Positions 9,094 to 18,800 of a DNA stretch of 64,000 nt are shown one piece after another. Position numbers and translations under genes: made by a program. This DNA is from Mycolicibacterium rufum. GTDB lineage: Bacteria > Actinomycetota > Actinomycetes > Mycobacteriales > Mycobacteriaceae. Position 1 is the first letter of the stretch. Each line of letters begins with the position of its first letter. Below the pieces are notes generated by a model. It searched no databases. It was not told the DNA's origin and saw nothing but the letters and a program-made list of their open reading frames with translations. The stretch spans positions 4,836,001 to 4,900,000 of the forward strand of contig NZ_CP092427.2 in assembly GCF_022374875.2 (NCBI RefSeq). The letters run 5' to 3'.

Positions 9094-10452
9094 TTACGGT
9101 CCTTGGTCGTCTTCGGGGAGCAGGTAGCGCTCGGGGTGGTGGTAGCGGTTGGTGCGGTGTCGGCCGGTGTCGAGGTCGGGTGGGGGGTGCCATTCGGTCT
9201 GGCCCTTGGCGTTTTTGCGGGTTTCCCAGCCGGTGTCCTCGATCATCCGGTTCTCCGGGCCGCAGGCCAGCGCCAGGTTGTCGATGTCGGTGCGGCCGCC
9301 GTCCTTCCAGTCGGTGACGTGATGGGCCTGAGCCCAGTAGCCGGGCACCGTGCAGCCCGGCCTTGTGCAGCCCCGCTCGCGCGAAAGGAGCACGATCCGC
9401 TGCGCCGGGGAGGCGATCCGCTTGGAGCGGCCGAGGTAGAGCGCTTGGCTGGTGTGTTCATCGAAGACCGCCAGATAGTGGTAGGCGTGGCTGGCCATCC
9501 GGATCAGATCCGCCATCGGCAGCAGCGAGCCGCCACCGGTGACCGCGACCCCGGCGCCCTTCTCGAGTTCCTGCACGGTCGTGGACACGATGACGGTGAC
9601 CGGTAGCCCGTTGTGCTGGCCCAGGTTCTTCGAGCACAGCGCCATGCGGCCCACGGCCAGCCAGGCGTCGTGGTTGCGTTGGGCCGGGCTGCGGCTGTCG
9701 TTGCGCCGCTGCTCCTCACCCGGCTCCGTGTCCACGCACGGGGTGTCGTCGTCGGGGTTGCACATCCCCGGCGCGGCGAGGCTGGCCTGGACGGCTTCGT
9801 AGACGGCCCGCATTTCGGGGGTGACCCAGCCGCAGAGGCGGCTCATCCCGTCGGGCTGCTGCTCGCCCAGGGTGATGCCGCGGCGGCGGGCGCGTTCGGC
9901 GTCGGTGGGTTCGGGCCCGTCCTGATCGATCATCGTCGCCAACCGGTCGGCTGCCTTCTTGAGCTCCTCGGGGCGTAGCCCTGATCCGAGGGCGGCGAGG
10001 TGGCGGTCGGCGGCGGCACGGGTGTCCACGTCCACCCACGACGGAAGGTTGTCGTGGAACGTCGCGATCACTGCCACGTGCTCGGGGTCGAGGAGCCCTT
10101 TGGCTTGGGCGGCGGCGGTGGCCTCCCACCGCGGTGGCAGCGGTTCCCCGGTCAACCCTTGTCGCGGGCCCAACGACTCCGCGTGTTCGAGGCGGCGTTT
10201 GGCGTCGCGGTCGGAGACCCGCAGCGCGGTGGTCAGCACTTTCTTCCAGGAGGATTCCCCGAGCCGGCGGGGCTCGGTCTCGGTGGTCAGCCGAGCCAGC
10301 ACCCGATGCTCCAACGCCGGGACACTGCGCAGCACCTCGGTCAGCTCGGCGAGCAGCCCGACCAACTCGCGGTGAGACAGCCCGTCGCAAGCCTCGTGCA
10401 GCATGACGATCTGCGCCCGGATCGCCTCCACCGCACTCGCCACCTCACCCAT
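9094..10452 (-). CDS. 13E12-family protein: DUF222 + HNH endonuclease domain
   Basis: 452 aa from ATG 10452 (an upstream in-frame ATG at 10482 lies beyond the SOS box and is less likely). The N-terminal two-thirds is the DUF222 domain (LSHRELVGLLAELTEV, then DPEHVAVIATFHDNLPSWV). The C-terminus has the HNH-like nuclease part CTRPGCTVPGYWAQAHHVTDW followed by TDIDNLALACGPENRM, with two Cys of a zinc knuckle and the HH pair. The family is multicopy in mycobacteria, sits in repetitive 13E12 elements, and several members belong to the LexA regulon. A perfect SOS box lies 3 nt upstream of the start. The biological role of the family is not established; DNA cleavage is inferred from the HNH domain. 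Confidence 0.85.
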   Translation of the reverse strand: MGEVASAVEAIRAQIVMLHEACDGLSHRELVGLLAELTEVLRSVPALEHRVLARLTTETEPRRLGESSWKKVLTTALRVSDRDAKRRLEHAESLGPRQGLTGEPLPPRWEATAAAQAKGLLDPEHVAVIATFHDNLPSWVDVDTRAAADRHLAALGSGLRPEELKKAADRLATMIDQDGPEPTDAERARRRGITLGEQQPDGMSRLCGWVTPEMRAVYEAVQASLAAPGMCNPDDDTPCVDTEPGEEQRRNDSRSPAQRNHDAWLAVGRMALCSKNLGQHNGLPVTVIVSTTVQELEKGAGVAVTGGGSLLPMADLIRMASHAYHYLAVFDEHTSQALYLGRSKRIASPAQRIVLLSRERGCTRPGCTVPGYWAQAHHVTDWKDGGRTDIDNLALACGPENRMIEDTGWETRKNAKGQTEWHPPPDLDTGRHRTNRYHHPERYLLPEDDQGP

Positions 10453-10455
10453 GAA

Positions 10456-10471
10456 TCGAACACTAGTTCGA
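10456..10471. promoter_or_regulatory. LexA SOS box
   Basis: TCGAAC-ACTA-GTTCGA is a perfect match to the mycobacterial/Gram-positive SOS box TCGAAC-N4-GTTCGA. It lies directly before the 13E12 start at 10452 and covers the stop codon (10463-10465) of the methyltransferase gene upstream. It predicts DNA-damage induction of the 13E12 gene. Confidence 0.85.
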
Positions 10472-11080
10472 ACCACCGACAAGTCTGTCTGCCTCCGGCT
10501 TCCGCCACCGCATCAGGTAGCGGTAGTAGAGCGCCCGGCGAATCCACACACCCGGTAGCACGTCCTCGGCGGTGCGGCGGATCTCGTCGAGCCCCTCACG
10601 CGGCTCCGCCACCACCACGCCGATGTCGCGTCTCTCGCGGTGCAGCCGCGATCCCAGGAGCACAGCCGGGAGGCACATCCCGGACCAGAGCCAATCGCGC
10701 ACAGTCGTGTTGGCGCTCAGCCCCACCACCGCGAGCTCGCCACCGGGTCGTAACAGCCCGCGGGCGCGAGCCAGCGACGACCGCAGGTCGAGATGATGCA
10801 GGCTGGCGACGAAGACGATCAAATCGACGGGGCCCGAGGGGTAATCGGCGAAGCCGGACTCGACGACCGACACGCCGGGCACGCCCGCCAGCCGGGTCCG
10901 CGCCCGCCGCGCGGCCGCAGAATCCGGCTCGAGGCCGACGACCGAGCGGGACACGGGTGCCAGCCGCTGCGCCAGCAGGCCGTCGCCGCAGCCGACGTCG
11001 AGCACATCGCCGTGGTGTGCGGCGGCGAGGGAGACCACCCATCGGTGGTACGCGGTGTTGTGGTTCCAGTACTCGTCCAT
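10463..11080 (-). CDS. class I SAM-dependent methyltransferase
   Basis: 205 aa methyltransferase (Methyltransf_11 type). Seen: VLDVGCGDGLLAQRLAPVS (motif I, about residues 26-44), VVGLEPDSAAARRAR (motif II), and LIVFVASLHHLD followed by LLRPGGELAVVGLS. The Met start gives DEYWNHNTAYHRWV, a typical family N-terminus. It is divergent from the FAAL gene with 118 bp between starts, so it may share a control region with the lipopeptide genes and could modify the product, but this is only positional. Its last codons and stop lie inside the SOS box of the next gene. Confidence 0.75.
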   Translation of the reverse strand: MDEYWNHNTAYHRWVVSLAAAHHGDVLDVGCGDGLLAQRLAPVSRSVVGLEPDSAAARRARTRLAGVPGVSVVESGFADYPSGPVDLIVFVASLHHLDLRSSLARARGLLRPGGELAVVGLSANTTVRDWLWSGMCLPAVLLGSRLHRERRDIGVVVAEPREGLDEIRRTAEDVLPGVWIRRALYYRYLMRWRKPEADRLVGGSN

Positions 11081-11153
11081 GGCGCTCCTCCCGACCAGGG
11101 CACCGTATCGTGCGATGTCCGCCGACTCCGCCTGCGAGACCGCGCGTTTGGCC

Positions 11154-11159
11154 TAAGCT
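11154..11159 (+). promoter_or_regulatory. candidate -10 element of the FAAL gene
   Basis: TAAGCT fits the mycobacterial TANNNT -10 pattern and lies 27 bp before the GGAGGAGG Shine-Dalgarno (11181-11188). No good -35 hexamer is seen, which is common in mycobacteria. Confidence 0.35.
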
Positions 11160-11198
11160 CGGAACGTCGCGCCGGCCGCGGGAGGAGGTGTCCCCGTC

Positions 11199-12896
11199 GT
11201 GAGCGAACCGCCGCTGCTCGCCGTGCTCCGCGAGCGGGCGAGCCTACAGCCCAACGACACGGCGTTCCTCTTCTACGACGAGGACGACGCCGCGCAGACT
11301 CTGACGTGGGCACAGTTGCTCCGACGATCACACCACCTGGCCCTCGACATCCAGGATCACACGTGTGTCGGGGACCGGGCGATCATTCTCGCCCCGCAAG
11401 GTCTCGACTACATCGTGGCCTTTCTCGGGGCCCTCGAGGCCGGCGTCATCGCGGCACCGTTGTCGGTGCCGTTGGCCGGAATCCACGACGAGCGCGTCAC
11501 CGCCGTGCTGGCCGACGCCGCGCCCACCGCGCTGCTCACCACTGCCGCGGTCGCGGCGACCGTCGCCCCGTATGCAGTAACCGGCCCGGCGCCCGTCGTC
11601 CTCGAAGTCGATGCGACCGATCTGGACACACGTAGGCAGGGCCGTGTCCGCCGCGACCGGCCCGAGATCGCCTATCTGCAGTACACGTCCGGATCGACGC
11701 GCAGCCCGGCAGGCGTGGAGATCACCCATGCCAACCTGTCGGCCAACTGGAAGCAGATCGTCGCGGGCATCCTGCCCGACTACCGGATGCCGCAGACCGT
11801 GGTGTCGTGGCTGCCCTTCTACCACGACATGGGTCTGATGCTGGGCCTGTGCGCCGGGGTGTTCGGCGGCTGGCCGACCGCGGTGATGAGCCCGATGTCG
11901 TTCCTGGCGCGGCCCGCCCGGTGGCTGCAGCTGCTGGCCCGGCACCCCCTACCGTTGTCGGCGGCGCCGAATTTCGCCTTCGAGCTCGCGGCCACGCGGA
12001 CATCGGACGACGACATGGCCGGTCTCGATCTCGGTGGGGTGCTGCGCATCCTCAGCGGAGCCGAACGCGTCAGCGAGGCGACGCTCACGCGGTTCGCCCG
12101 ACGCTTCGCCCGCTTCAACCTCGACCCGTCGGTGGTGAGGCCGGCGTACGGACTGGCCGAGGCGACCCTCTACGTCGCCGCGAAAGAACCCGGTCCACCC
12201 GCAGAATTCGTTTCTTTTGCGCCGGAGGAGTTGTCTGAGGGACGCGCGGTGCGATGCGCCGACGGCACCCCGCTGGTGAACTACGGGGTGCCGCGGTCGC
12301 CGAGCGTGCGCATCGTGGATCCGAACACGGCCGCCGAGCTGCCCGCGGACACGGTGGGCGAGATCTGGGTGCGCGGTGACAACGTGAGCCCGGGCTACTG
12401 GCGTCGACCAGCCGAGACGGCACGCACCTTCGGCGCGACGATCGCCGCCCCGTCGGCCGGGACCCCACCCGACGGCTGGTTGCGCACCGGCGATCTCGGA
12501 TTCCTCTCCCGTGGTGAGCTTTTCATCGTCGGCCGGATCAAAGACCTGCTGATCGTCCGCGGGCGCAACCACTATCCCGACGACATTGAAGCGACCACCC
12601 AGGAGATCTCCGGAGGCCGGGCGGCGGCCATCGCGGTCGTCGACCAGAACACCGAGAAACTGGTCCTCATCGTCGAAGTCAGGAAGCGCGGCCACTCTGA
12701 CGACGAGGTGGCCGAGACCCTGCGCACGGTGCGGCGGGAGGTCACCTCCGCGATCTCGAACGCCCACGGCGTCGGCGTCGAGGACGTGGTGCTGGTGGCG
12801 CCCGGCTCGATCCCGATCACCACGAGCGGCAAGGTCAGGCGCGCGAGTTGCGTCGAGCTCTACCGGTCGGACGGATTCGCCCGGCTGACGGTCTGA
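11199..12896 (+). CDS. long-chain fatty acyl-AMP ligase (FAAL, FadD family)
   Basis: 565 aa adenylating enzyme of the mycobacterial FAAL group, which makes acyl-AMP and hands the acyl chain to a PKS or NRPS carrier. Seen: the P-loop-like [19 protein letters not shown] (about 165-184), where FAALs have PAG in place of the PKG of CoA ligases; [21 protein letters not shown]; the hinge region [11 protein letters not shown] and [20 protein letters not shown]; and the C-terminal Lys motif TTSGKVRRA. The GTG start is supported by GGAGGAGG 10 nt upstream. It is convergent with NRPS2 and overlaps its 3' end by 37 bp. It most likely loads the PKS at 43955-50227; being on the opposite strand it must have its own promoter. 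Confidence 0.88.
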   Translation: MSEPPLLAVLRERASLQPNDTAFLFYDEDDAAQTLTWAQLLRRSHHLALDIQDHTCVGDRAIILAPQGLDYIVAFLGALEAGVIAAPLSVPLAGIHDERVTAVLADAAPTALLTTAAVAATVAPYAVTGPAPVVLEVDATDLDTRRQGRVRRDRPEIAYLQYTSGSTRSPAGVEITHANLSANWKQIVAGILPDYRMPQTVVSWLPFYHDMGLMLGLCAGVFGGWPTAVMSPMSFLARPARWLQLLARHPLPLSAAPNFAFELAATRTSDDDMAGLDLGGVLRILSGAERVSEATLTRFARRFARFNLDPSVVRPAYGLAEATLYVAAKEPGPPAEFVSFAPEELSEGRAVRCADGTPLVNYGVPRSPSVRIVDPNTAAELPADTVGEIWVRGDNVSPGYWRRPAETARTFGATIAAPSAGTPPDGWLRTGDLGFLSRGELFIVGRIKDLLIVRGRNHYPDDIEATTQEISGGRAAAIAVVDQNTEKLVLIVEVRKRGHSDDEVAETLRTVRREVTSAISNAHGVGVEDVVLVAPGSIPITTSGKVRRASCVELYRSDGFARLTV

Positions 12897-15800
12897 CCGT
12901 CCACGGCCTTGCGCAACTGGTCTCCGTAGAGTCGCAGCGACGCCGGGTTGAGCATGTCGTGGTGCGTGCAGTCGACCCGGTGCGCGGCGACCGTCCCCGT
13001 CACGTGCCGGCGCCATCTCCGAACCCTCACACGCGCGGCCAGCCGGGTCCGCAGACCGAGCGCACGCGACACCACGGTGTCCACCGGTGCGACGCCGCTG
13101 CGGCCGGCGGTGAAGATCACCATGTCGCCGTCGAACTCGCCCGGACGGAAGCGCCGCAGATGCCGCTGGTTGCTGTTCACGCTGCGCACCATCAGCTCGA
13201 GCAATTCCCTGGGCGGCAAAGGAAATTCGGCACCTGCGTGCGAACGCACCAACTCCTCGGCGCGCTGGTAGGTCAGCGGCCCCGGCAGCGGCGGCACCGC
13301 GATGCGATTGGTGCGCAGGATGTGCGCGAGCACCCGGTCCTCGTCGAGGGTCATCCCACCGGCGACGAGGCCCACGCTGAACGCGGGGTCGAGAAGGATC
13401 AGCCGCTCGACCGTGCACCCGCGCCGGCGCAACTCGATCGCCAGTTCGTGGGCCACGACGCCGCCGAAAGACCAGCCGAGCAGCCGGTACGGCCCGCCGG
13501 GGTGGATCGCCTGCAGGCGGTCGGCGTACGTGCGGGCCATGCTCCGGATCGACTGCGGCTCCGGCTCCCCGTCGCCGCGCACCTGGTTGATGCCGACGAG
13601 GGGGCCGTCGAAATACTCGCCCAACGTGCGGTAGGACCAGCTGAGCCCCAGGCCGTCATGGACGCAGTAGAGCGGCACCCCGGCGCCCCGGCGGTAGAAC
13701 TCGACCGGGATCACCTCCGTCGTGGCGTCGGCACTGCTGAGTTGCCGGGCGAGCCCGCGGACCGAAGGGGCGTAGAACAGGGTGCGGACCGCGAGATGCG
13801 TGTCGAGGGCGGCGTTGATCGCGGCGATCGCCCGCATCGCCGAGAGGGAGTCACCGCCGAGATCGAAGAACGAGTCGTCCGCTCCGACCCTGCCCACCCC
13901 GAGGACCTGCGCGTAGATGTCGGCGATGGTCTGCTCGGTCGAATCCGACGGCGCGGCAAAGGCTGTCGTGGTCGCCATCGGAATGGGCAGCGCCTTGCGA
14001 TCGAGCTTGCCCGACGAGGTCAGTGGGAACTCGTCGATGACCATGAGGTGCGCGGGCACCATGTAGTCCGGCAACCGGTCACTCAGCCGCCGCCGTAGAC
14101 CGCCGATCGTCGTGTTCAGGTGCGGGGTGTTGGTGGGCGCGACGACTCCTGCCCGGGCGCGGTAGACGTCGGTCAGCGGCTCGCCGTCGTCGGCCAGGAA
14201 GACCGCGTCGAGTGTGCCGGGCTCCGCACCCCAGGTGACGGCGGCGCGGTAGCCGGTCGCGCCGGCCAGCTCGTGCAGGTCCTCCGGGACCGCGGTGGCC
14301 ACCGGAACGGGCTCCGATACCGACCCGGTCTCGACGTCGCGCTGCAGCGCGATGTCCGACACCAGACCGGTGTGCGGGATCGCGCAGACGCGCACCGCGG
14401 TCGGTCGGTACGCCGTCAGCCGATGCCGCAGCCCGGCCAGGTGCTCACAGGACGCCCATGTCCAGGAGGGCAGGTCGGCCACCGATCGCGCCGCCGCCGG
14501 CTCCCGGTGCACCAGCACGTCGTAGCGGTAGCGCGTGAGTTCGTTGTCCGCACGGCCGCGCTTGACGCGAATGTCGACGCCGGCGAGCTTCGCATGCTGC
14601 GCCGACCAGGTAATGAAGAACTCTGGGGTGATGAGCAATTCGGCTTCACCGAGGATGGCGCGGTGGATCCGCTCGCGCAGTTCGGCAGTATCCGCGTCGG
14701 GCGCCTTGGCCCGGGCGACGCCGGCCAGGAACGCCCGCTGCAGGTGGTGGTTGCGCACGTCACCGATGAACAGCGTGCCTCCCGGTGCCAACAGGTCCAC
14801 CGCCTTGTCGAGCACGTCGGTCAGATAGCCGCGGTGGGGGAAGTACTGGACGATCGAATTCAGCACGATGACGTCGAACGAACCCGGTGTGAGTCCGTCG
14901 GTGACATGGGCCGGTTGGGCCCGCAGCCGGACACGGTCGCGCCACGTGACCGCGGAGCGTCGCAAGGCCTGCCGCAGGCCGTTCACGGCCACCGTGGACA
15001 TGTCGGTGCCGACGTAGTGCTCGCAGTGCGGGGCGACCTGGGAGAGGATCAGCCCGGAGCCGACCCCGATCTCGAGCACCCGACGGGGGCGCAGCTCCAG
15101 AATCTGATCGACTGTGGCGCAACGCCATTCGGTCATCTCGTCCAGCGGCAGGGGATCGCCGGTGTAGCTGCTGTTCCAGCCACGGAAGTCCATCCCCAAC
15201 TCCGGGGGAGCGACGCCGTCGTAGAGGTCGTCGTACATCTGCTGCCACTCGTCGACGACGGCGGCGTCGTTCTCGGTTGCGGGAGTGTCGTCCAGGGTGA
15301 CATAGGCGACGAGTTGTCCCCCCGCGCCACTGTCGTGCACGGTCGCGACGGCCTGGGTGACCTCGGGGCAGGCCAGCAGGGCGTTCTCCACCTCGCCGAG
15401 CTCGATGCGGTAGCCGCGGACCTTGACCTGCTCGTCGGCCCGGCCCACGTAGTGCAACCGGCCCTCGGCGCTCCAGCTGACCAGATCGCCGGTGCGGTAC
15501 ATCCGGCTTCCGGGCGGCCCGAACGGGCAGGCGATGAACCGCGACGCCGTCAATCCTGCACGGCGCCAGTACCCGACGCCCACCTGCTGCCCGGCGACGT
15601 ACAGGTCACCGACCACACCCGCCGGTACGGGCTGCAACGACGCGTCCAGAACGAAGAAGGCGAGGCGGGCCAGCGGTACGCCGACGGGGCTGGCGTTCCG
15701 CTCGGCGTCGCTGTCGGTGATCTCGTCGAACGAGGCGTGCACGGTCGTCTCGGTGGTGCCGTAGAGGTTGATCATCCGCGGCCGGCCGCGGTGCCGGTTC

Positions 15801-18800
15801 AGCCACGTCCGCAGCCGTCGTGGCTCGAGTCCCTCGCCGGCGAACAGCACCGCCTCCAGATCGAGTTCACCGTCGGGCTTCTGGGCGTCGGCCGTCTGCA
15901 GCGCGTAGAACGCCGACGGGGTGCGGCTCAGCACGGTGACGTGCTCGGCCGCCAGCAGGGCGTGGAAGTCCTCGGGGGAGCGGGCCACCGACTCCGACAC
16001 CACCACCAGCCGTCCACCCGTGAGCAGCGCCCCCCACATCTCGCACACCGACACGTCGAACGCCAGCGAGTGACACTGGCTCCAGACTCCGGCGCGCAGC
16101 ACGTCGACGTCGAGCGAATCCATCAACGCGATCACGTTGCGGTGGGTGATGGCAACGCCTTTGGGAACCCCGGTGGTGCCGGAGGTGTAGATGAAGTAGG
16201 CGAGATCGTCGGGCGCGGGCAGCGGCAGGGCGCTGACCGGCTGATCGGAGGTCCGGGCGTCGGCGATGTCGAGGACGGGAATGTCGAAGCCGTCGAGTCG
16301 TGTGCGCAGATCGCCGGTGGTGACGGCGGCGACAGGAGTGGCATCGGCCATCATGAACGCGATGCGCGCCGCGGGCACCACCGGATCGATCGGCAGATAG
16401 GCCGCACCGGTTTTCAGCACCGCGAGGATGGCGACAACGGCGTCGGCCGACCGGGTGAAGAGCAGGGCGACGGCGCGGCCGGGCGCTGCCCCGAGTGCGG
16501 TCAGCTGGTGCGCGAGCCGGGTGGACCTCTCGTCGAGATCGCGGTAGGTGACCGACAGGCCCTCGAAGGTCACCGCGGTCGCGTCGGGTGTGCGCGCCAC
16601 CTGTGCCGCCCAGCGGGCGGGCAGCGATGCCGTCACGGTCGGGGATGTGGTGAGCGCGTCCCGGTTTCCCCACGTGTCGAGGCGGGCGCGGTCGGCGCCG
16701 TCGAGGATGTCGACGGCAGAGAGTCGGTGTTCGGGGTCGGCGGTCAGCGCGGTCAGTACCCGTTCGAAGCGGTCGATCAGGGTCCGGATACTGCCGGGAT
16801 CGAAGACGTCGGTGCGGAACTCGACGACGCCGCAGATCCCGTCGTGCCGGCCGGATTCGGTGAACCGGTCGGCCAGGTTGAACAGCAGGTCCATCCGGGC
16901 GGTGTGGGTGTCGGCGCCCTGCTGGGCGACCTTCAGATCGCCCAGCGCCAGACCGCCCGCGGTGTCGCCGCTGCCGGCGAAGTTCTGCCAGGCCAGCATC
17001 ACCTGGATCAGGGGCTGACGGGTCAGCGATCGGGCAGGGTTGAGCCGCTCGACGAGGACCTCGAACGGGACGTCCTGATTCTCGTAGGCGGCCAGGCTCT
17101 GGCGTCTGACTTGGGCGAGCAACTCGGCCAGTGTGGGGTCGCCCCCGAGGTCAACCCGCAGCACGAGGGTGTTGACGAAGAAGCCGATGAGTTCCTCGAG
17201 AGCCGGATCCCCGCGGCCCGCGATCGGAAAGCCGACGGCGACATCCGAACTCGAGCTGATCTTGGACAGCAGTACCGCCAGCGCGGTCTGGATGACCATG
17301 AAGCTGGTGGCGTTGTGGGCGCGCGCCACGGCCTGCACCCGCTGCTGCAGCGCCGCAGGCCACTCGATCTCCATGGTGGCGCCGCGGTAGTCGGCAACGG
17401 CGGGATAGGGCCGATCGGTGGGCAAGGACAGCTGTTCGGGCATCCCGGCGAGCGCATCCTGCCAGTACGCCAGTTGCCGGGCGATCGGGCTCTCGTCATC
17501 GTCGAGGTCGCCGAATTGTGCCCGCTGCCAGAGGGTGTAGTCGATGTACTGCACCGGCAGCGCCGCCCAGCCGGGTGGCTGGCCCGCGGTGCGGGCGGCG
17601 TAGGCCACCCCCAGGTCGCGCACCAGCGGCGCGATCGACCAGCCGTCGGCGGCGATGTGGTGCACGACGATGCCGATGGCGTGCCGATCGGCTCTGAGTG
17701 CAAACACCTGCGCACGGATCGGAATCTCGGCCGCCAAGTCGAATCGGTGCGCCGCCAATGCCGTCAGCTCGGCGACGGCCCGTTCCTCGGACACAGCCAC
17801 GACGGCATCGTCGCGGTGTCGCCACATCCCGGGCCGGACGGGCAGAACCTGCTGTCGCGGTACGCCGTCGACGTCGACGAACACGGTGCGCAGCGATTCG
17901 TGCCGGGCGATCACGTCGTCGAGGGCGGCGCCGAGCGCATCGACGTCGAGCGGACCATCGACCGTGAAGGCCGTCGGCATGTTGTAGGTGACGATGCCGC
18001 CGACGAAGCGGTCGAGGAACCACAGCCGGCTCTGCGCGAAGGACAGCGGAATCTGCTCGGGTCGCCCGCCGGCCACCAGGGGGGCCCGGCGTCCGGCGCC
18101 GGTGCGGACCCGCGGCGCCAACTGGGCCACCGTGGCGGCGTCGAACAGTGTGCGCACCGTCAGATCGGTGTCGAGCGCCGCGTTGATTGCGGTGACCACC
18201 CGCATGGCCGAGATGCTGTCGCCGCCGAGATCGAAGAAGGAGTCGTCGATGCCCACCCGGTCGAGGCCGAGGACGTCGGCGAAGCTCGCGGCGAGGATCT
18301 CCTCGACAGCATTGGTGGGCGCCCGGTACGGGCCGCTCCCCGCACGATCGGGGGCCGGCAACGCCCGCACGTCGAGCTTCCCGCCGACGGTGAGCGGTAA
18401 CGTCTCCAGCGCGACGATGTCCGACGGCACCAGGTACGACGGCAGCGTTGCGGCCAGTCGGGTCCGCGCCTCGGCGGGGGTGAGCGGCCCGGTGATGTAG
18501 GCGGTGAGCCGGGTGGCGCCCGGCCGGTCGTGCCGCGGGATCACGGCGGCGCCGGTGACGCCGTCGATTGCGGTCAGCGCGCCGGTGATCTCCCCGAGTT
18601 CGACGCGGTAGCCGCGGATCTTGACCTGGTCGTCGGCTCGGCCCAGGTACTGCAGCTGACCGTCGCTGCGCCACCGGACCAGGTCACCGGTGCGGTACAT
18701 GCGCCGTCCCGGTCGGCCGAAGGGGCAGGGGAGGAAGCGGGTGGCGGTCAGACCGGGCCTGCCGAGATATCCGACGGCGACGCCCGATCCGGCGACGTAG

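Noticed and set aside
14120..18400. A 1,426-codon open frame on the forward strand opposite NRPS2
   Set aside because: It is the antisense shadow of well-defined NRPS domains in very GC-rich DNA; its translation is low-complexity Gly/Arg/Val/Asp with no domain. Similar long frames opposite the NRPS and PKS genes were dropped for the same reason.
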